DNA of 64,000 nucleotides, from contig NZ_CABKRX010000070.1 in assembly GCF_902374955.1 (NCBI RefSeq), forward strand, positions 3,917-67,916, in the 5' to 3' direction. This DNA is from Bacillus massilioanorexius. GTDB taxonomy: Bacteria; Bacillota; Bacilli; Bacillales; DSM-1321. Under the pieces are notes generated by a model. The model was not told the origin of the DNA and did not search any database. It was given only the letters and a program-made list of their open reading frames with translations. A program made the translations under genes and the position numbers. Below are positions 33,895 to 43,097 of the stretch, in pieces; within the stretch, counting starts at the first letter, position 1; each line of letters opens with the position of its first letter.

Positions 33895-34287
33895 ATGTTT
33901 ATCTTTTTAATACGAGTATTAATCCTTTTACTGCTATTAGTTCTTGGATTTACAACTTATAAATATTTGACTAACCCTAACCTAAGGCTTAGACAAGCAC
34001 AAAGAAAAAAGAAGCTGCTATTTGTAGATGATGCTAAAAATTTCAGAAAAAATTTTCACATCACATACAAAGGAATAGTTTTTCAAGGCGAAAAGTATAT
34101 CGATCCACAAAGAAAAGATTATAAAATTCTATCTATCTTCATTTGGCCTGAAAACATCGAGGAAATTCATAACTTAAAACAAGAAGACTTTAAAATTATC
34201 GAAAAAGAAATTCAAAAATATTACCCAACCACCATTCTTGATTGGAAGAGTCCTATTAAGGAATTATTAAACAAGGATGATGCATAG
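33895..34287 (+). CDS. ysdB: Sigma-W-controlled protein YsdB
   Basis: A 130-residue protein with an N-terminal membrane anchor (residues about 2-25, LIRVLILLLLLVLGFTTY) and a basic cytoplasmic part with KKKLLFVDDAKNFRKNFHITYKGIVFQGEKY. It is recognised as YsdB by sequence and place. Function is unknown; in B. subtilis it is induced by cell-envelope stress through sigma-W. AACGGAGGG stands before the ATG. Convergent with ysdA, divergent from the dUTPase-like gene. Confidence 0.88.
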   Translation: MFIFLIRVLILLLLLVLGFTTYKYLTNPNLRLRQAQRKKKLLFVDDAKNFRKNFHITYKGIVFQGEKYIDPQRKDYKILSIFIWPENIEEIHNLKQEDFKIIEKEIQKYYPTTILDWKSPIKELLNKDDA

Positions 34288-34311
34288 TCATTCTATATCT
34301 ACCCAATTCAC

Positions 34312-34566
34312 TTAATAAGTAATCATTAGAAGAATATGAATAAAAGCTAATACTGGTAAACCAATCCTAAATATCATATGTTTCGTTTTGTGTCTAAAAT
34401 AAAACATACCAAAAGTCGCTCCAATAGCTCCACCTATAATAGCTAGCACCCAAAGTGTCGCTTCGGAAATTCTATATTTCTTGTGTATCGCTCTCTGTTT
34501 GTCGATTCCCATAACAACAAATCCAATCACACTACAAATAAACAAATACAACAAAATCCATTTCAC
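34312..34566 (-). CDS. ysdA: DUF1294 membrane protein YsdA
   Basis: An 84-residue membrane protein with about three hydrophobic segments (residues 2-21, 37-55, 65-83) and the DUF1294 signature GIDKQRAIHKKYRISEATL followed by GGAIGATFGMFYFRHKTKH. The start is GTG, behind GGGAG. It follows rplT but is separated by a strong terminator. Function unknown. Confidence 0.88.
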   Translation of the reverse strand: MKWILLYLFICSVIGFVVMGIDKQRAIHKKYRISEATLWVLAIIGGAIGATFGMFYFRHKTKHMIFRIGLPVLAFIHILLMITY

Positions 34567-34660
34567 CTTTCCATCTCCCTATTAACATGGTGCCTTAGGC
34601 ATTAAAGCACCATGTATACTAATTTTTCAAAAATATAAATCGTAGCACTTCTTCTAGAAC

Positions 34661-34714
34661 AAAAAAAAAGCTGCCTCTAACGTTCGTAAGTACGGACTCT
34701 AGAGACAGCTTTTT
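34661..34714 (-). terminator. Terminator of infC-rpmI-rplT
   Basis: A long imperfect stem (AAAAAGCTGTCTCTA with TAGAGGCAGCTTTTT, inner GTCCGTAC/GTTCGTAA-type pairing) and a run of nine T's on the minus strand, 30 bases after the rplT stop. Confidence 0.88.
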
Positions 34715-34743
34715 CAATAGGATTTTATGAGTAAAATCCTATA

Positions 34744-35103
34744 TTATTTTTCTAAATGTTTTTTAGCAGTATTAGCTAATTCAGTGAATGCAGCAGCATC
34801 AGCAACAGCTAAATCTGCTAACATTTTACGGTTAACTTCAATACCAGCAAGCTTTAATCCGTGCATTAAACGGCTATAAGAAAGACCGTTCATACGAGCA
34901 GCTGCATTGATACGAGTGATCCATAATTTGCGGAAGTCGCGTTTCTTTTGACGACGATCGCGGAATGCATACATTAGAGATTTCATTACTTGTTGGTTTG
35001 CAACTTTGTATAATGTATGTTTTGAACCATAATAACCTTTTGCTAATTTAAGAACTCTTTTACGACGTTTGCGAGTAACAGTACCGCCTTTTACACGTGG
35101 CAT
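34744..35103 (-). CDS. rplT: 50S ribosomal protein L20
   Basis: A 119-residue protein that binds 23S rRNA early in 50S assembly and, in Bacillus, represses its own operon by binding the infC leader. Basic N-terminal tail PRVKGGTVTRKRRKRVLKLAKGYYG and globular domain FRKLWITRINAAARMNGLSYSRL are typical. Third gene of infC-rpmI-rplT, 39 bases after rpmI. Confidence 0.98.
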   Translation of the reverse strand: MPRVKGGTVTRKRRKRVLKLAKGYYGSKHTLYKVANQQVMKSLMYAFRDRRQKKRDFRKLWITRINAAARMNGLSYSRLMHGLKLAGIEVNRKMLADLAVADAAAFTELANTAKKHLEK

Positions 35104-35142
35104 GTAATTCCCTCCTATATAAATCGATCAATCAACGATTAA

Positions 35143-35343
35143 TTACTTAATGTTGTCTAACATGTGGCGAATACGTTTGAAATCGCCTGCGCTTACAAGA
35201 CTAGCTTTACGTAGTTTACGTTTTTGTTTTGTAGATTTGTTTGCGAATAAGTGGCTAGTATATGCGTTTGAACGCTTTAACTTACCAGAACCCGTTTTCT
35301 TGAAACGTTTTGCAGATCCGCGGTGAGTTTTCATTTTAGGCAT
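35143..35343 (-). CDS. rpmI: 50S ribosomal protein L35
   Basis: A 66-residue very basic ribosomal protein with the family pattern PKMKTHRGSAKRFKKTGSGK near the start and KQKRKLRKASLVSAGDFKRI near the end. GGAGG precedes the ATG. Second gene of infC-rpmI-rplT, 30 bases after infC. Confidence 0.98.
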   Translation of the reverse strand: MPKMKTHRGSAKRFKKTGSGKLKRSNAYTSHLFANKSTKQKRKLRKASLVSAGDFKRIRHMLDNIK

Positions 35344-35373
35344 ATGGATTTCCTCCTCAATACAATCTAAAAA

Positions 35374-35889
35374 TTACTTTTCGTTTTTCGGTGCTAAGAT
35401 TAAGAACATGCTGCGTCCGTCCATCTTAGGAGCTTGCTCTACAGTAGCAATTTCTGTGCATTCCGCAGAGAAGCGGTCCAATACGCGCTGTCCGATTTCT
35501 TTATGAGTAATCGCACGACCTTTAAAGCGAATGGATGCTTTCACTTTATCTCCCTTTTGCAGGAACTTATGGGCATTGCGAAGTTTTGTATTAAAGTCAT
35601 GCTCATCAATTGTTGGGCTCAAGCGAACCTCTTTCAAACTGATGATCTTTTGATTTTTTCGCGCCTCTTTTTCTTTCTTTTGTAGCTCAAAACGGTATTT
35701 TCCGTAGTCCATAATACGGGCTACAGGAGGTTTTGCGTTTGGAGCAACTAGCACTACATCAAGATTTACACGAGCAGCAATATCCAGAGCTTCGAATTTT
35801 GTCTTAATGCCCAACTGCTCTCCGTTTTGGTCAATGAGACGAACTTCGCGGGCACGGATGCCCTCGTTTACCATCATGTCTTTACTAAT
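35374..35889 (-). CDS. infC: Translation initiation factor IF-3 (AUU start)
   Basis: A 171-residue factor that prevents premature 50S joining and proofreads the start codon. Both domains are present: N-terminal VNEGIRAREVRLIDQNGEQLG and C-terminal EVRLSPTIDEHDFNTKLRNA with GRAITHKEIGQRVLDRF. The start is the rare codon ATT at 35889, six bases after GGAGGTGG, giving (M)SKDMMVNEGIR; this is the well-known non-canonical IF-3 start. In-frame codons further upstream lie in the regulatory leader and are not coding. First gene of the operon under L20 control. Confidence 0.96.
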   Translation of the reverse strand: MSKDMMVNEGIRAREVRLIDQNGEQLGIKTKFEALDIAARVNLDVVLVAPNAKPPVARIMDYGKYRFELQKKEKEARKNQKIISLKEVRLSPTIDEHDFNTKLRNAHKFLQKGDKVKASIRFKGRAITHKEIGQRVLDRFSAECTEIATVEQAPKMDGRSMFLILAPKNEK

Positions 35890-35954
35890 AGTTAGCCACC
35901 TCCAAGGTTTATTTCCGAATACATCGTTTAAGCGAATAAAGAAGATAACCGCAT

Positions 35955-36107
35955 TAAAAAAGTGTGGATGCTTATACACCCACACTTATGATAGACTAAT
36001 TAGACAAAACTGCCAAATAGAAAACCAAGACCTGTAAACTGCTCAATGCGTTATCAGGTGAGAAGCGGGTGCTCCTTCTTTTCTCAAAGAAGTATTCAAT
36101 TTCATAC
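35955..36107 (-). ncRNA. L20 leader (autoregulatory leader of infC-rpmI-rplT)
   Basis: The minus-strand leader contains GAGCACCCGCTTCTCACCTG and downstream GCATTGAGCAGTTTACAGGT, which I recognise as the conserved core of the Gram-positive L20 leader. It ends in an intrinsic terminator, AAGTGTGG with CCACACTT (35987-35960) and a TTTTTT tail. L20 binding should favour this terminator. The rest of the 530-base gap between infC and thrS, beyond the promoter at 36114-36142, shows no gene. Confidence 0.88.
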
Positions 36108-36113
36108 CTTAGA

Positions 36114-36142
36114 AATATATCATAGTTCTTCTAACATGTCAA
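36114..36142 (-). promoter_or_regulatory. Sigma-A promoter of infC-rpmI-rplT
   Basis: TTGACA (36142-36137), 17 bases, TATATT (36119-36114) with an extended TGA before it on the minus strand. The predicted start lies right at the beginning of the L20 leader. Confidence 0.8.
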
Positions 36143-36352
36143 ACGTTAAAACTATTTTTCTAACAACAAAATTTATATTATCAAAGAGATTTCATTTTTG
36201 CAATATATTTTTTCACATATATAGAAAAACACTACCTTCTCTTTTCGCTATAATCAGCCTTCAGTGACACTTTTTTATAAAAAACACCTTACAATAATAC
36301 ATTTCCAAATAAATAGAGACAGCGTAACATAATTCAATAAATGAGCTTTTAC

Positions 36353-36400
36353 TAACAAAAATGAGCTATCGAGAAGAATTTTTTTCTTCTCGATAGCTCA
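36353..36400 (-). terminator. Terminator of thrS
   Basis: A 15-bp perfect stem (TGAGCTATCGAGAAG) with a 9-base loop and a TTTTTG tail on the minus strand, about 20 bases after the thrS stop. Confidence 0.88.
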
Positions 36401-36420
36401 CTTCGTAATATAATTAATGA

Positions 36421-38352
36421 TTAACGAGCAACTTCTGCCACAATCATGTTTTTAAATTCTTCAAAAGCTACAGTTTCTGAATTCTGTTCACCATATTTAC
36501 GGACATTCACAGTGCCTTCAGCCACTTCCTTATCGCCAAGAACTAGCATATAAGGGATTTTCTGCATTTGTGCTTCACGGATTTTGTATCCAATTTTTTC
36601 ATTACGGTGATCTAAATCTACACGTAAACCTGCAGCAATTAACTTCTCTTGCACTTCTTTCGCATAATCAAGGTGCACATCAGGAGATACAGGAATTACT
36701 TGTACTTGAACAGGCGCTAACCAAGTTGGGAATGCCCCTTTGTATTCTTCGATTAAGAATGCAACGAAACGTTCCATAGTTGATACAACCCCACGGTGAA
36801 TAACTACCGGGCGATGTGGTTTACCATCTTCACCTACATAAGTTAAATCAAAGCGTTCTGGTAATAAGAAGTCAAGTTGAACAGTAGATAATGTTTCTTC
36901 TTTACCTAGTGCTGTTTTTACTTGAATATCAACTTTAGGACCATAGAATGCCGCTTCACCTTCAGCTTCAAAATAAGGTAATTCTAATTCATCCATTGTT
37001 TCTTTCAGCATGGCTTGCGCTTTTTCCCACATTTGATCGTCATCATAGTATTTTTCTGTGTTTTCAGGATCACGATATGATAAACGGAAAGAATAGTCAT
37101 TTAGATTGAAGTCTTTATATACGTCAAGAACTAAATGAACAACTCGTTTAAATTCCTCTTTAATTTGATCTGGACGGACAAAAATATGAGCATCATTAAG
37201 AGTCATTCCTCGTACACGTTGAAGTCCAGAAAGAGCACCACTCATTTCATAACGGTGCATTGTTCCTAATTCAGCGATACGAATTGGTAATTCACGATAG
37301 CTGTGGATATCGTTTTTATAAATCATCATATGATGTGGACAGTTCATTGGACGTAATACCAATTGTTCATTATCCATATCCATTACAGGGAACATATCAT
37401 CTTGATAGTGATCCCAGTGACCTGATGTTTTATATAAATCAACACTTCCCATAATTGGAGTGTATACATGGTCATAACCTAAACGAACTTCTTTATCCAC
37501 TATATAACGCTCGATTATACGACGGATTGTAGCACCTTTTGGCAACCACATTGGAAGACCTTGTCCTACTTTTTGTGAGTTAGTGAATAAATTCAATTCT
37601 TTCCCGATTTTACGGTGATCACGTTCTTTTGCTTCCTCTAATAAGCGTAAATGCTCTTCTAAATCTGCTTTTTTAAAGAATGCAGTTCCATAAATACGTT
37701 GAAGCATTTTGTTACCGCTATTTCCTCTCCAATACGCACCTGCTACGCTTAATAATTTAAACTCTTTAATTTTCCCAGTTGAAGGAACATGTACTCCACG
37801 GCAAAGGTCAGCAAAATCACCTTGCTCATAAATCGTTACTTTCTCATCTGCAGGAATAGCTCCGATTAACTCCACTTTGTATTCATCATCTTTAAAGAAA
37901 GCAAGTGCTTCATCACGAGTTACTTCTTTACGAACAACCTCAATGTTAGCATTAATAATTTTCTTCATTTCTTTTTCGATAGCTGGAAGATCATCAGTTG
38001 AAATTGGTTGATCCACATCGATGTCATAATAGAAACCACCTTCGATTACAGGACCTACACCAAGCTTAACATTTTCTTTTCCGTAAATTCTTTTAACAGC
38101 TTGAGCCATTAAGTGAGCTGTACTATGGCGAAGAATTTCTAGTGCCTCAGCAGAATCTTCAGTAATAATCTCAATAGAAGCGTCTTCTGTTATTGGACGT
38201 TTCAAATCAAATAATGTACCATTCACTTTTCCAGCAAGTGATTTTTTTCTTAACCCTGGACTTATAGAAGCGGCAATTTGTTCAGTTGTTGTTCCATTAG
38301 CAAACTCCTTTACAGTGCCATCTGGGAAAGTAATTTTTAGCATTTCAGACAT
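36421..38352 (-). CDS. thrS: Threonine-tRNA ligase
   Basis: A 643-residue class II synthetase. In order: TGS domain (1-62), the editing domain with HSTAHLMAQAVKRIYG (near 76) and DLCRGVHVPSTG (near 182), the catalytic core with zinc-binding PMNCPHHMMIY (near 335), motif 2 MHRYEMSGALSGLQRVRGMT and motif 3 HRGVVSTMERFVAFL, and the C-terminal anticodon-binding domain (about 535-643). AGGAGG precedes the ATG. Expression is controlled by the T-box leader directly upstream. Confidence 0.98.
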   Translation of the reverse strand: MSEMLKITFPDGTVKEFANGTTTEQIAASISPGLRKKSLAGKVNGTLFDLKRPITEDASIEIITEDSAEALEILRHSTAHLMAQAVKRIYGKENVKLGVGPVIEGGFYYDIDVDQPISTDDLPAIEKEMKKIINANIEVVRKEVTRDEALAFFKDDEYKVELIGAIPADEKVTIYEQGDFADLCRGVHVPSTGKIKEFKLLSVAGAYWRGNSGNKMLQRIYGTAFFKKADLEEHLRLLEEAKERDHRKIGKELNLFTNSQKVGQGLPMWLPKGATIRRIIERYIVDKEVRLGYDHVYTPIMGSVDLYKTSGHWDHYQDDMFPVMDMDNEQLVLRPMNCPHHMMIYKNDIHSYRELPIRIAELGTMHRYEMSGALSGLQRVRGMTLNDAHIFVRPDQIKEEFKRVVHLVLDVYKDFNLNDYSFRLSYRDPENTEKYYDDDQMWEKAQAMLKETMDELELPYFEAEGEAAFYGPKVDIQVKTALGKEETLSTVQLDFLLPERFDLTYVGEDGKPHRPVVIHRGVVSTMERFVAFLIEEYKGAFPTWLAPVQVQVIPVSPDVHLDYAKEVQEKLIAAGLRVDLDHRNEKIGYKIREAQMQKIPYMLVLGDKEVAEGTVNVRKYGEQNSETVAFEEFKNMIVAEVAR

Positions 38353-38396
38353 ATTGTTTCCTCCTTTAAATTTCAGGGGTCAGAGCATTTTAGACA

Positions 38397-38665
38397 TAAT
38401 AAAAAGCCCGCCCCTGTATGAAATACAGGGACGAGCTATACGTTTATAACCCGCGGTTCCACCCTTGTTTCATTTATTCTCATTTGAAAAATAAATGACT
38501 CTTAAGAAAGCTGTTAACGGCAGCGTCCGTCAGCTATTACTCGATCTTCTTTCACAGCTGAAGTTTAGAGGTGGTAAGTAAAGCGCTAGGATAGGAAGCT
38601 TACAGCCTATAGACTTCCCTCTCTAAAAACCATCACAAAATTACTCTTGTCCTCATCATCACTTT
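38397..38665 (-). ncRNA. T-box leader of thrS (tRNA-Thr sensing)
   Basis: The T-box AAGGGTGGAACCGCGG is at 38466-38451 on the minus strand. A terminator stem (AGCTCGTCCCTGTA with TACAGGGGCGGGCT) and a TTTTTATT tail follow. Stem I starts GATGATGAGGACAAGAGTA, and the specifier triplet ACC (Thr) at 38575-38573 stands before ACCTC as in the pheS leader. Confidence 0.94.
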
Positions 38666-38737
38666 TTTCATATAGTAGTTTGATTATGTAAGATATTATA
38701 AATTGTTATGTAAGTAAAAGCAAGTGAGGTTTCACAT

Positions 38738-39595
38738 TTAAGTACTTTTCATTTGTGCGTCTATTTTATTTGATTCAAAACGAGCAATTGGTAAAATTTG
38801 AACCCTCTCTTCAAATATCCGTTGAATGGTGATAATTAAAGGATAATCATCTTGATCGCAATATATATATAGATTTCTTGGCGCAATTGAGATAAGTGGA
38901 GCAAGTACATGAGAGTCTATATACATCGGATAGTCATAAAAGAGCTTACGATCAATAAACTGTTTTACTTCTTCTTTTTCCAATTCGGAAAAAAATTCAT
39001 TGTAAAACTTGAAGTCCTTCTGATGCACAAGATGAAGCTCCTCCATCGAAGGAGATTTAGATAGCATAAAAGCTCTTAGCTTATGAAGAAAATGCTGAAA
39101 CTCCTGTTCCATTTTATACTCATCAATTGCAATTTCTACATAATCCAATAAATAATTCATCACACCCTTCATTCTAAATTTCAGAAAAGAAGGAAATGAC
39201 AAAGAAACCTTTCTTTCAAAAATTACAGCTAAGCTGTGATCAATTTTTTGTCTTAATTCATTCCAAAATGCTTCATTCTTCCTTTTATCCTCCTGCATAA
39301 CCGACACTGCCATTTCAACAATTTGATCGCATTCTTCTTTGTCACTAAAGTAGAATTTTTCACGAACAATCTTTAAAAGCCATTGAAGGAATAAATCATC
39401 GCGAATAAATGATAAAATAGCTTCACGAGTAATTTCAAGCAACTTTACATAATTGTCCTCCTCTACTACAAGTGAAATCGAATCATTTTGATAATAATTT
39501 ATATATGAAAGTAAATCATTATTTTTAAATTGTTGAGAAAAGATATGCATAATACGCTCTGCTTGTTCTTTCGTTTCAAAATAAATATGTACCAA
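38738..39595 (-). CDS. ytxC: Sporulation protein YtxC
   Basis: A 285-residue protein of the YtxC family, conserved in spore formers and placed between dnaI and thrS as in B. subtilis. It is mostly helical with many aromatic residues, no signal peptide and no recognised catalytic motif; the central LPSFLKFRMKGVMNYLLDYVE-like stretch (FRMKGVMNYLLDYVEIAIDE) is the best conserved part from memory. Role in sporulation is not defined. The start is TTG behind AGGAGGGG. Confidence 0.87.
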   Translation of the reverse strand: MVHIYFETKEQAERIMHIFSQQFKNNDLLSYINYYQNDSISLVVEEDNYVKLLEITREAILSFIRDDLFLQWLLKIVREKFYFSDKEECDQIVEMAVSVMQEDKRKNEAFWNELRQKIDHSLAVIFERKVSLSFPSFLKFRMKGVMNYLLDYVEIAIDEYKMEQEFQHFLHKLRAFMLSKSPSMEELHLVHQKDFKFYNEFFSELEKEEVKQFIDRKLFYDYPMYIDSHVLAPLISIAPRNLYIYCDQDDYPLIITIQRIFEERVQILPIARFESNKIDAQMKST

Positions 39596-39599
39596 TAAT

Positions 39600-39850
39600 A
39601 CCCCTCCTAGCCAAACGTTCCATATATGTATATGGAAAGATGTCCTTATTTAGAAGTAGTAAGAATAAGAAAAAGCATCACCCCTATTTTTGGGGATAAT
39701 TGCGCATTTTAACAAAGGAGTTTGCACATACCATAAAACGAATATAAACGGAGAACTAAGAGCGGACAACGAGCATACTTGGCACATAGGACTTGTGAAA
39801 TCTCGAACCTTCCGGCTCCTATTTAAAAACAATAAACTTTTAGGAAGCAA
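39600..39850. repeat. Relic of a Bacillaceae dispersed intergenic repeat
   Basis: On the minus strand it starts GGTTGCTTCCTAAAAGTTTA, passes through TTGTTTTTAAATAGGAGCCG and GGAAGGTTCGAGATTTC, and so resembles the end and core motifs of the copy at 19881-20070. A 66-codon open frame inside it (39650-39850) has no ribosome-binding site and is not a gene. It fills most of the ytxC-dnaI gap (39596-39990). Confidence 0.4.
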
Positions 39851-39912
39851 CCTTTTACAAAAATGAATTACACTCTACTTTAAAATAAGACGATATTGTT
39901 GAAAATGACGAA

Positions 39913-39953
39913 CAAAAATAAGCCATGCTCCGCAAAATCTGAGCATGGCTTAT
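39913..39953 (-). terminator. Terminator of dnaB-dnaI
   Basis: A 13-bp perfect stem ATAAGCCATGCTC/GAGCATGGCTTAT with a 10-base loop and an ATTTTTG tail on the minus strand, about 40 bases after the dnaI stop. Confidence 0.85.
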
Positions 39954-39990
39954 AAATCTCACAACAAATATTCCATTATAATGTGAAAAA

Positions 39991-40926
39991 CTATTCGTTT
40001 CTTCTATTTTCTCCATCTAGCAGATACGGTTCTGCTAATGTTCGAATTCGTTCCATAATCCGAGCAGCTTTTACCTCTTCTTTTTCCCCTTTTTGCGAAT
40101 ACGTTAAATGATTTTCTAGTTGCTTAAAATCAAAATTTGAAGTAAAAAATGTAGGTAATTTATCAGCCATTCGATGCTGTAAAATTGGACCTAGTACTTC
40201 ATCCCTTGCCCAGCTAGACATCGTTTCTGCCCCAATGTCATCTAGCATTAGAATAGGTGCTGTCTTCACAAATTCAAGCTTAGTATTTAATGTTTGATCA
40301 CCAATAGCAGATTTTATTTCACGTAAAAAATCAGGTACATACACTAATAACGAGGATACGTTTTTATCAGCTAGATTATTGGCAACTGCGCCAAGCAAGT
40401 AAGTCTTCCCAACTCCAAAGGATCCGTGCAAATAAAGTGCTTTCGGACTTTCACCATTCATATACGATTCAATAAAGTGGTGTGCAGCCTTCACGGCTTT
40501 CATTTTACCTACTGTATTAATATCAATCGTTTTTAAAGTGGCTAACAGAATATCTTGCGGTATATACAAGCTTTGAATTAATTTTTCTCTCTTTCTTCTT
40601 TCATCATCCCTAATTTTCTTCTCACAAGGCTCGTAAAATAATTCGATCGATTTCCCCTGTAATTTCAAGCGAGGTACATAGCCCTTCATCATATTTGTAC
40701 AATCTAATAAGGTATGACACTTGGAGCAATCTCTCGTTTGTGTTGTATACTCATAAAGCTTCATTAAACTTTTTTCTATGATTTCAGAATCAATAGAAGA
40801 ACTATGGCTTTTTAAAAAAGTGACAACATCAGGATGTGATAAGACTTCACTCCTTATCGCTTCATATCGCTTAGAAAATGAATCCGTATGGGTGAGCTTG
40901 CCGAAGCTTTGATTAATTTTTTTCAC
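39991..40926 (-). CDS. dnaI: Primosomal helicase loader DnaI
   Basis: A 311-residue AAA+ protein that loads the DnaC replicative helicase. The N-terminal zinc-binding, helicase-contacting part contains CSKCHTLLDC (near 67); Walker A is HGSFGVGKTYLLG (near 168), Walker B ILMLDDIGAE (near 227), and FFTSNF is the sensor 1. The second of two nearby GTG codons (40926) has the better distance from AAAGGGTGA. Separated from dnaB by 16 bases; co-transcribed. Confidence 0.96.
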   Translation of the reverse strand: MKKINQSFGKLTHTDSFSKRYEAIRSEVLSHPDVVTFLKSHSSSIDSEIIEKSLMKLYEYTTQTRDCSKCHTLLDCTNMMKGYVPRLKLQGKSIELFYEPCEKKIRDDERRKREKLIQSLYIPQDILLATLKTIDINTVGKMKAVKAAHHFIESYMNGESPKALYLHGSFGVGKTYLLGAVANNLADKNVSSLLVYVPDFLREIKSAIGDQTLNTKLEFVKTAPILMLDDIGAETMSSWARDEVLGPILQHRMADKLPTFFTSNFDFKQLENHLTYSQKGEKEEVKAARIMERIRTLAEPYLLDGENRRNE

Positions 40927-40942
40927 AACTATCACCCTTTAT

Positions 40943-42358
40943 TTAATATTTTTCTCTAAGTTCTGCTTCTAACTTCTCTTTTTCTGCTAGGAAATCTGCA
41001 TTTTCTTCCGTTTCTTTAGTATTTGAATGATCGGCTTCTATTTGATTTGTTTCCCTATTTTTTGCATCTTTTAACCAATCAGGGACAATTTCTGTTCTAA
41101 TAACTTTTTTGGTCTTAGAATAGGATTGTTTTTGCTTTGAATTACGTTTTTGATCTTTCTCATATTCTTTTTTAGCCAAATCCATTGCTGCTTTAACGGT
41201 CTTAACATTTTTCCTTGCCCAATGGCTGGCAATTGTTTTCACGTATGCCTTTGGAAACTTTCGATCATTTTTAATCATAACGTATTCTATCAGAACATTC
41301 ATTACACCTGGTAATAATTTTTGTTCAATCATAACCTCTTCAACAATTTTAAGCTCTGTCAACGTAGGCTCGACTCCACCACCATATTGAATCAGCAATT
41401 CTCTAGGCGAAACTTGTTCAAGATGTTGAATCCATTCCTCTTCTTTTGTTTTCGGTTTTTCTGTATGTCTATATTTAATAGGTTGCACTTGTTCAACTAA
41501 AGAAGGTAGTTCCTGATTATATTCGATTTGATACCAATCTCGCGCTGCTCTACGCAATTCTTCCATATCGATTTCATCATCGCTAATAACCGCTCTCATA
41601 ACAATGGATTGCATGGCAATGGGGTTTATTCCATATATGTATGAAAGCTTAGCGATTGTCATTTGAATATCCTTCGTAAATGCCTTTTCTGAGATAAGCG
41701 TAGACTTCATTCCAGCAAAGAATAAACCAAAATCAAAATGCTCTGCAAAACCATCTAATTCTTGTGATTCCATTCGGCTAACAAAGGATTGTCCATGCTC
41801 GACTTCTAAGTCTTGCCTAGATTCTTCTGACACATAAAGCGAATCAAGATGCGAAGAAGCAAATACTTCAGGAAACGTTTTGGTTGTTTCTTGATAGCCC
41901 TTCACATCCATTGCTTCATCACTAAAGAAATGCTTTAGTTTAGCAAACTGACTTTTCCCTATCTTTTTATATAAATATACATTTAACATGCCATCTGTAA
42001 AAAATTGCTCTGGATTTAGAGGAGCCATCAATTCATATAATAATGATGTTGCTTCTTGACTTGATTGCTTATACACCTTCAACAGTCCAATCCCTTCAAG
42101 TCTACTTCTTGCTTCATAAATTTCCTTTAATGACAGTCCCATCATATTCATTAAACAATAATGATTACTATCTTTCGACCATAATCTGTTACTCTCAATT
42201 TCACTCCATAGCGTCATATATAAACTAACACTTAATGGACCAATAAGAGGCTGATATAGCAATGTAATGATTTTTCGGTCATACTCTCCAAGCATTCCTT
42301 TTGTCATAACCTGATATTGATCAACAGGAAGGAGTTGCTGCCAATGTTTCATCATCAC
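40943..42358 (-). CDS. dnaB: Replication initiation/membrane attachment protein DnaB
   Basis: A 471-residue Gram-positive primosome protein that links oriC to the membrane and works with DnaD and DnaI (not the E. coli DnaB helicase). Two DnaB/DnaD-type regions are recognisable: an N-terminal winged-helix part (about 10-130) and a DDBH2 region near 290-400 with PRELLIQYGGGVEPTLTELK and FPKAYVKTIASHWARKNVKT. The charged tail is low-complexity. The start is GTG, eight bases after AAAGG. Follows nrdR, precedes dnaI. Confidence 0.95.
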   Translation of the reverse strand: MMMKHWQQLLPVDQYQVMTKGMLGEYDRKIITLLYQPLIGPLSVSLYMTLWSEIESNRLWSKDSNHYCLMNMMGLSLKEIYEARSRLEGIGLLKVYKQSSQEATSLLYELMAPLNPEQFFTDGMLNVYLYKKIGKSQFAKLKHFFSDEAMDVKGYQETTKTFPEVFASSHLDSLYVSEESRQDLEVEHGQSFVSRMESQELDGFAEHFDFGLFFAGMKSTLISEKAFTKDIQMTIAKLSYIYGINPIAMQSIVMRAVISDDEIDMEELRRAARDWYQIEYNQELPSLVEQVQPIKYRHTEKPKTKEEEWIQHLEQVSPRELLIQYGGGVEPTLTELKIVEEVMIEQKLLPGVMNVLIEYVMIKNDRKFPKAYVKTIASHWARKNVKTVKAAMDLAKKEYEKDQKRNSKQKQSYSKTKKVIRTEIVPDWLKDAKNRETNQIEADHSNTKETEENADFLAEKEKLEAELREKY

Positions 42359-42387
42359 AATTCAAACCTTTCAATTTTCAAGTCTTT

Positions 42388-42415
42388 GAAAAAAAGAGCT
42401 AAAAATTCAGCTCTT
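42388..42415 (-). terminator. Candidate terminator of nrdR
   Basis: Stem AAGAGCT/AGCTCTT with an 8-base loop and a TTTTTTTC tail on the minus strand; it overlaps the nrdR stop codon and precedes dnaB by 30 bases. Being short it may only attenuate transcription into dnaB-dnaI. Confidence 0.65.
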
Positions 42416-42872
42416 AACGTTCTTTATTAATTAAATCTTTCAACTCGTCAATAAAAACATTAATATCCTTAAATTGACGATATACGGATGCAAATCGTAC
42501 ATAAGAAACTTCATCAAGTTTCGCTAATCGATTCATTACCATATCACCAATTATCTCACTTTTCACTTCAGAAATACCACTACTTCGTAATTCTTTTTCA
42601 ATATCTAAAATGAGATCTTCTAGATTTTTCAACGAAACAGGTCGTTTTTCACAGGACTTTATTAAACCTCTTAAAATTTTATCTCCTGAAAATTCTTCAC
42701 GAGTACCATCTTTCTTCACAACAATTAAAGGCATTTCTTCTACTTTTTCAAAAGTCGTAAAACGGAATCCACAACTTTCACACTCTCTCCTTCTTCTAGT
42801 CGCTCGACCTTCATCAATCGGACGAGAATCTAAAACTCGAGTTCCGTTATGTTGACAACTAGGACATTTCAT
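42414..42872 (-). CDS. nrdR: Transcriptional repressor NrdR
   Basis: A 152-residue regulator of ribonucleotide reductase genes that senses ATP/dATP. The N-terminal zinc ribbon is CPSC (residues 3-6) and CESCGFRF (near 31), and the ATP-cone spans about 49-139 (VVKKDGTREEFSGDKILRGL; RFASVYRQFKDINVFIDEL). Upstream of dnaB as in B. subtilis, where the gene is ytcG. Confidence 0.97.
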   Translation of the reverse strand: MKCPSCQHNGTRVLDSRPIDEGRATRRRRECESCGFRFTTFEKVEEMPLIVVKKDGTREEFSGDKILRGLIKSCEKRPVSLKNLEDLILDIEKELRSSGISEVKSEIIGDMVMNRLAKLDEVSYVRFASVYRQFKDINVFIDELKDLINKER

Positions 42873-43097
42873 ATGATCAACTCCGTTATTATAATAATCG
42901 GCATAAGTATTTTAATTTGTCAGACGTTGTATTGTACCCTTATATTATAAAAAACATTGATGTTTCACAATAGTAAAAGCTAAAACACCTATATATGTTG
43001 TATATTTTAAACATAATAGGAGATTTCATCAAATAATACAGGAGATATATAATTGATTATTCTTTAATCTTTTGTTATCCATTCACAATAATAAGCA

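Noticed and set aside
35890..35985. An IF-3 protein 32 residues longer
   Set aside because: The extra codons are the L20-leader terminator region; the AUU start behind GGAGGTGG is the known start of the family.
39650..39850. A 66-codon open frame on the minus strand between ytxC and dnaI
   Set aside because: It falls inside a dispersed repeat relic and has no ribosome-binding site; the open frame is a by-product of the repeat.
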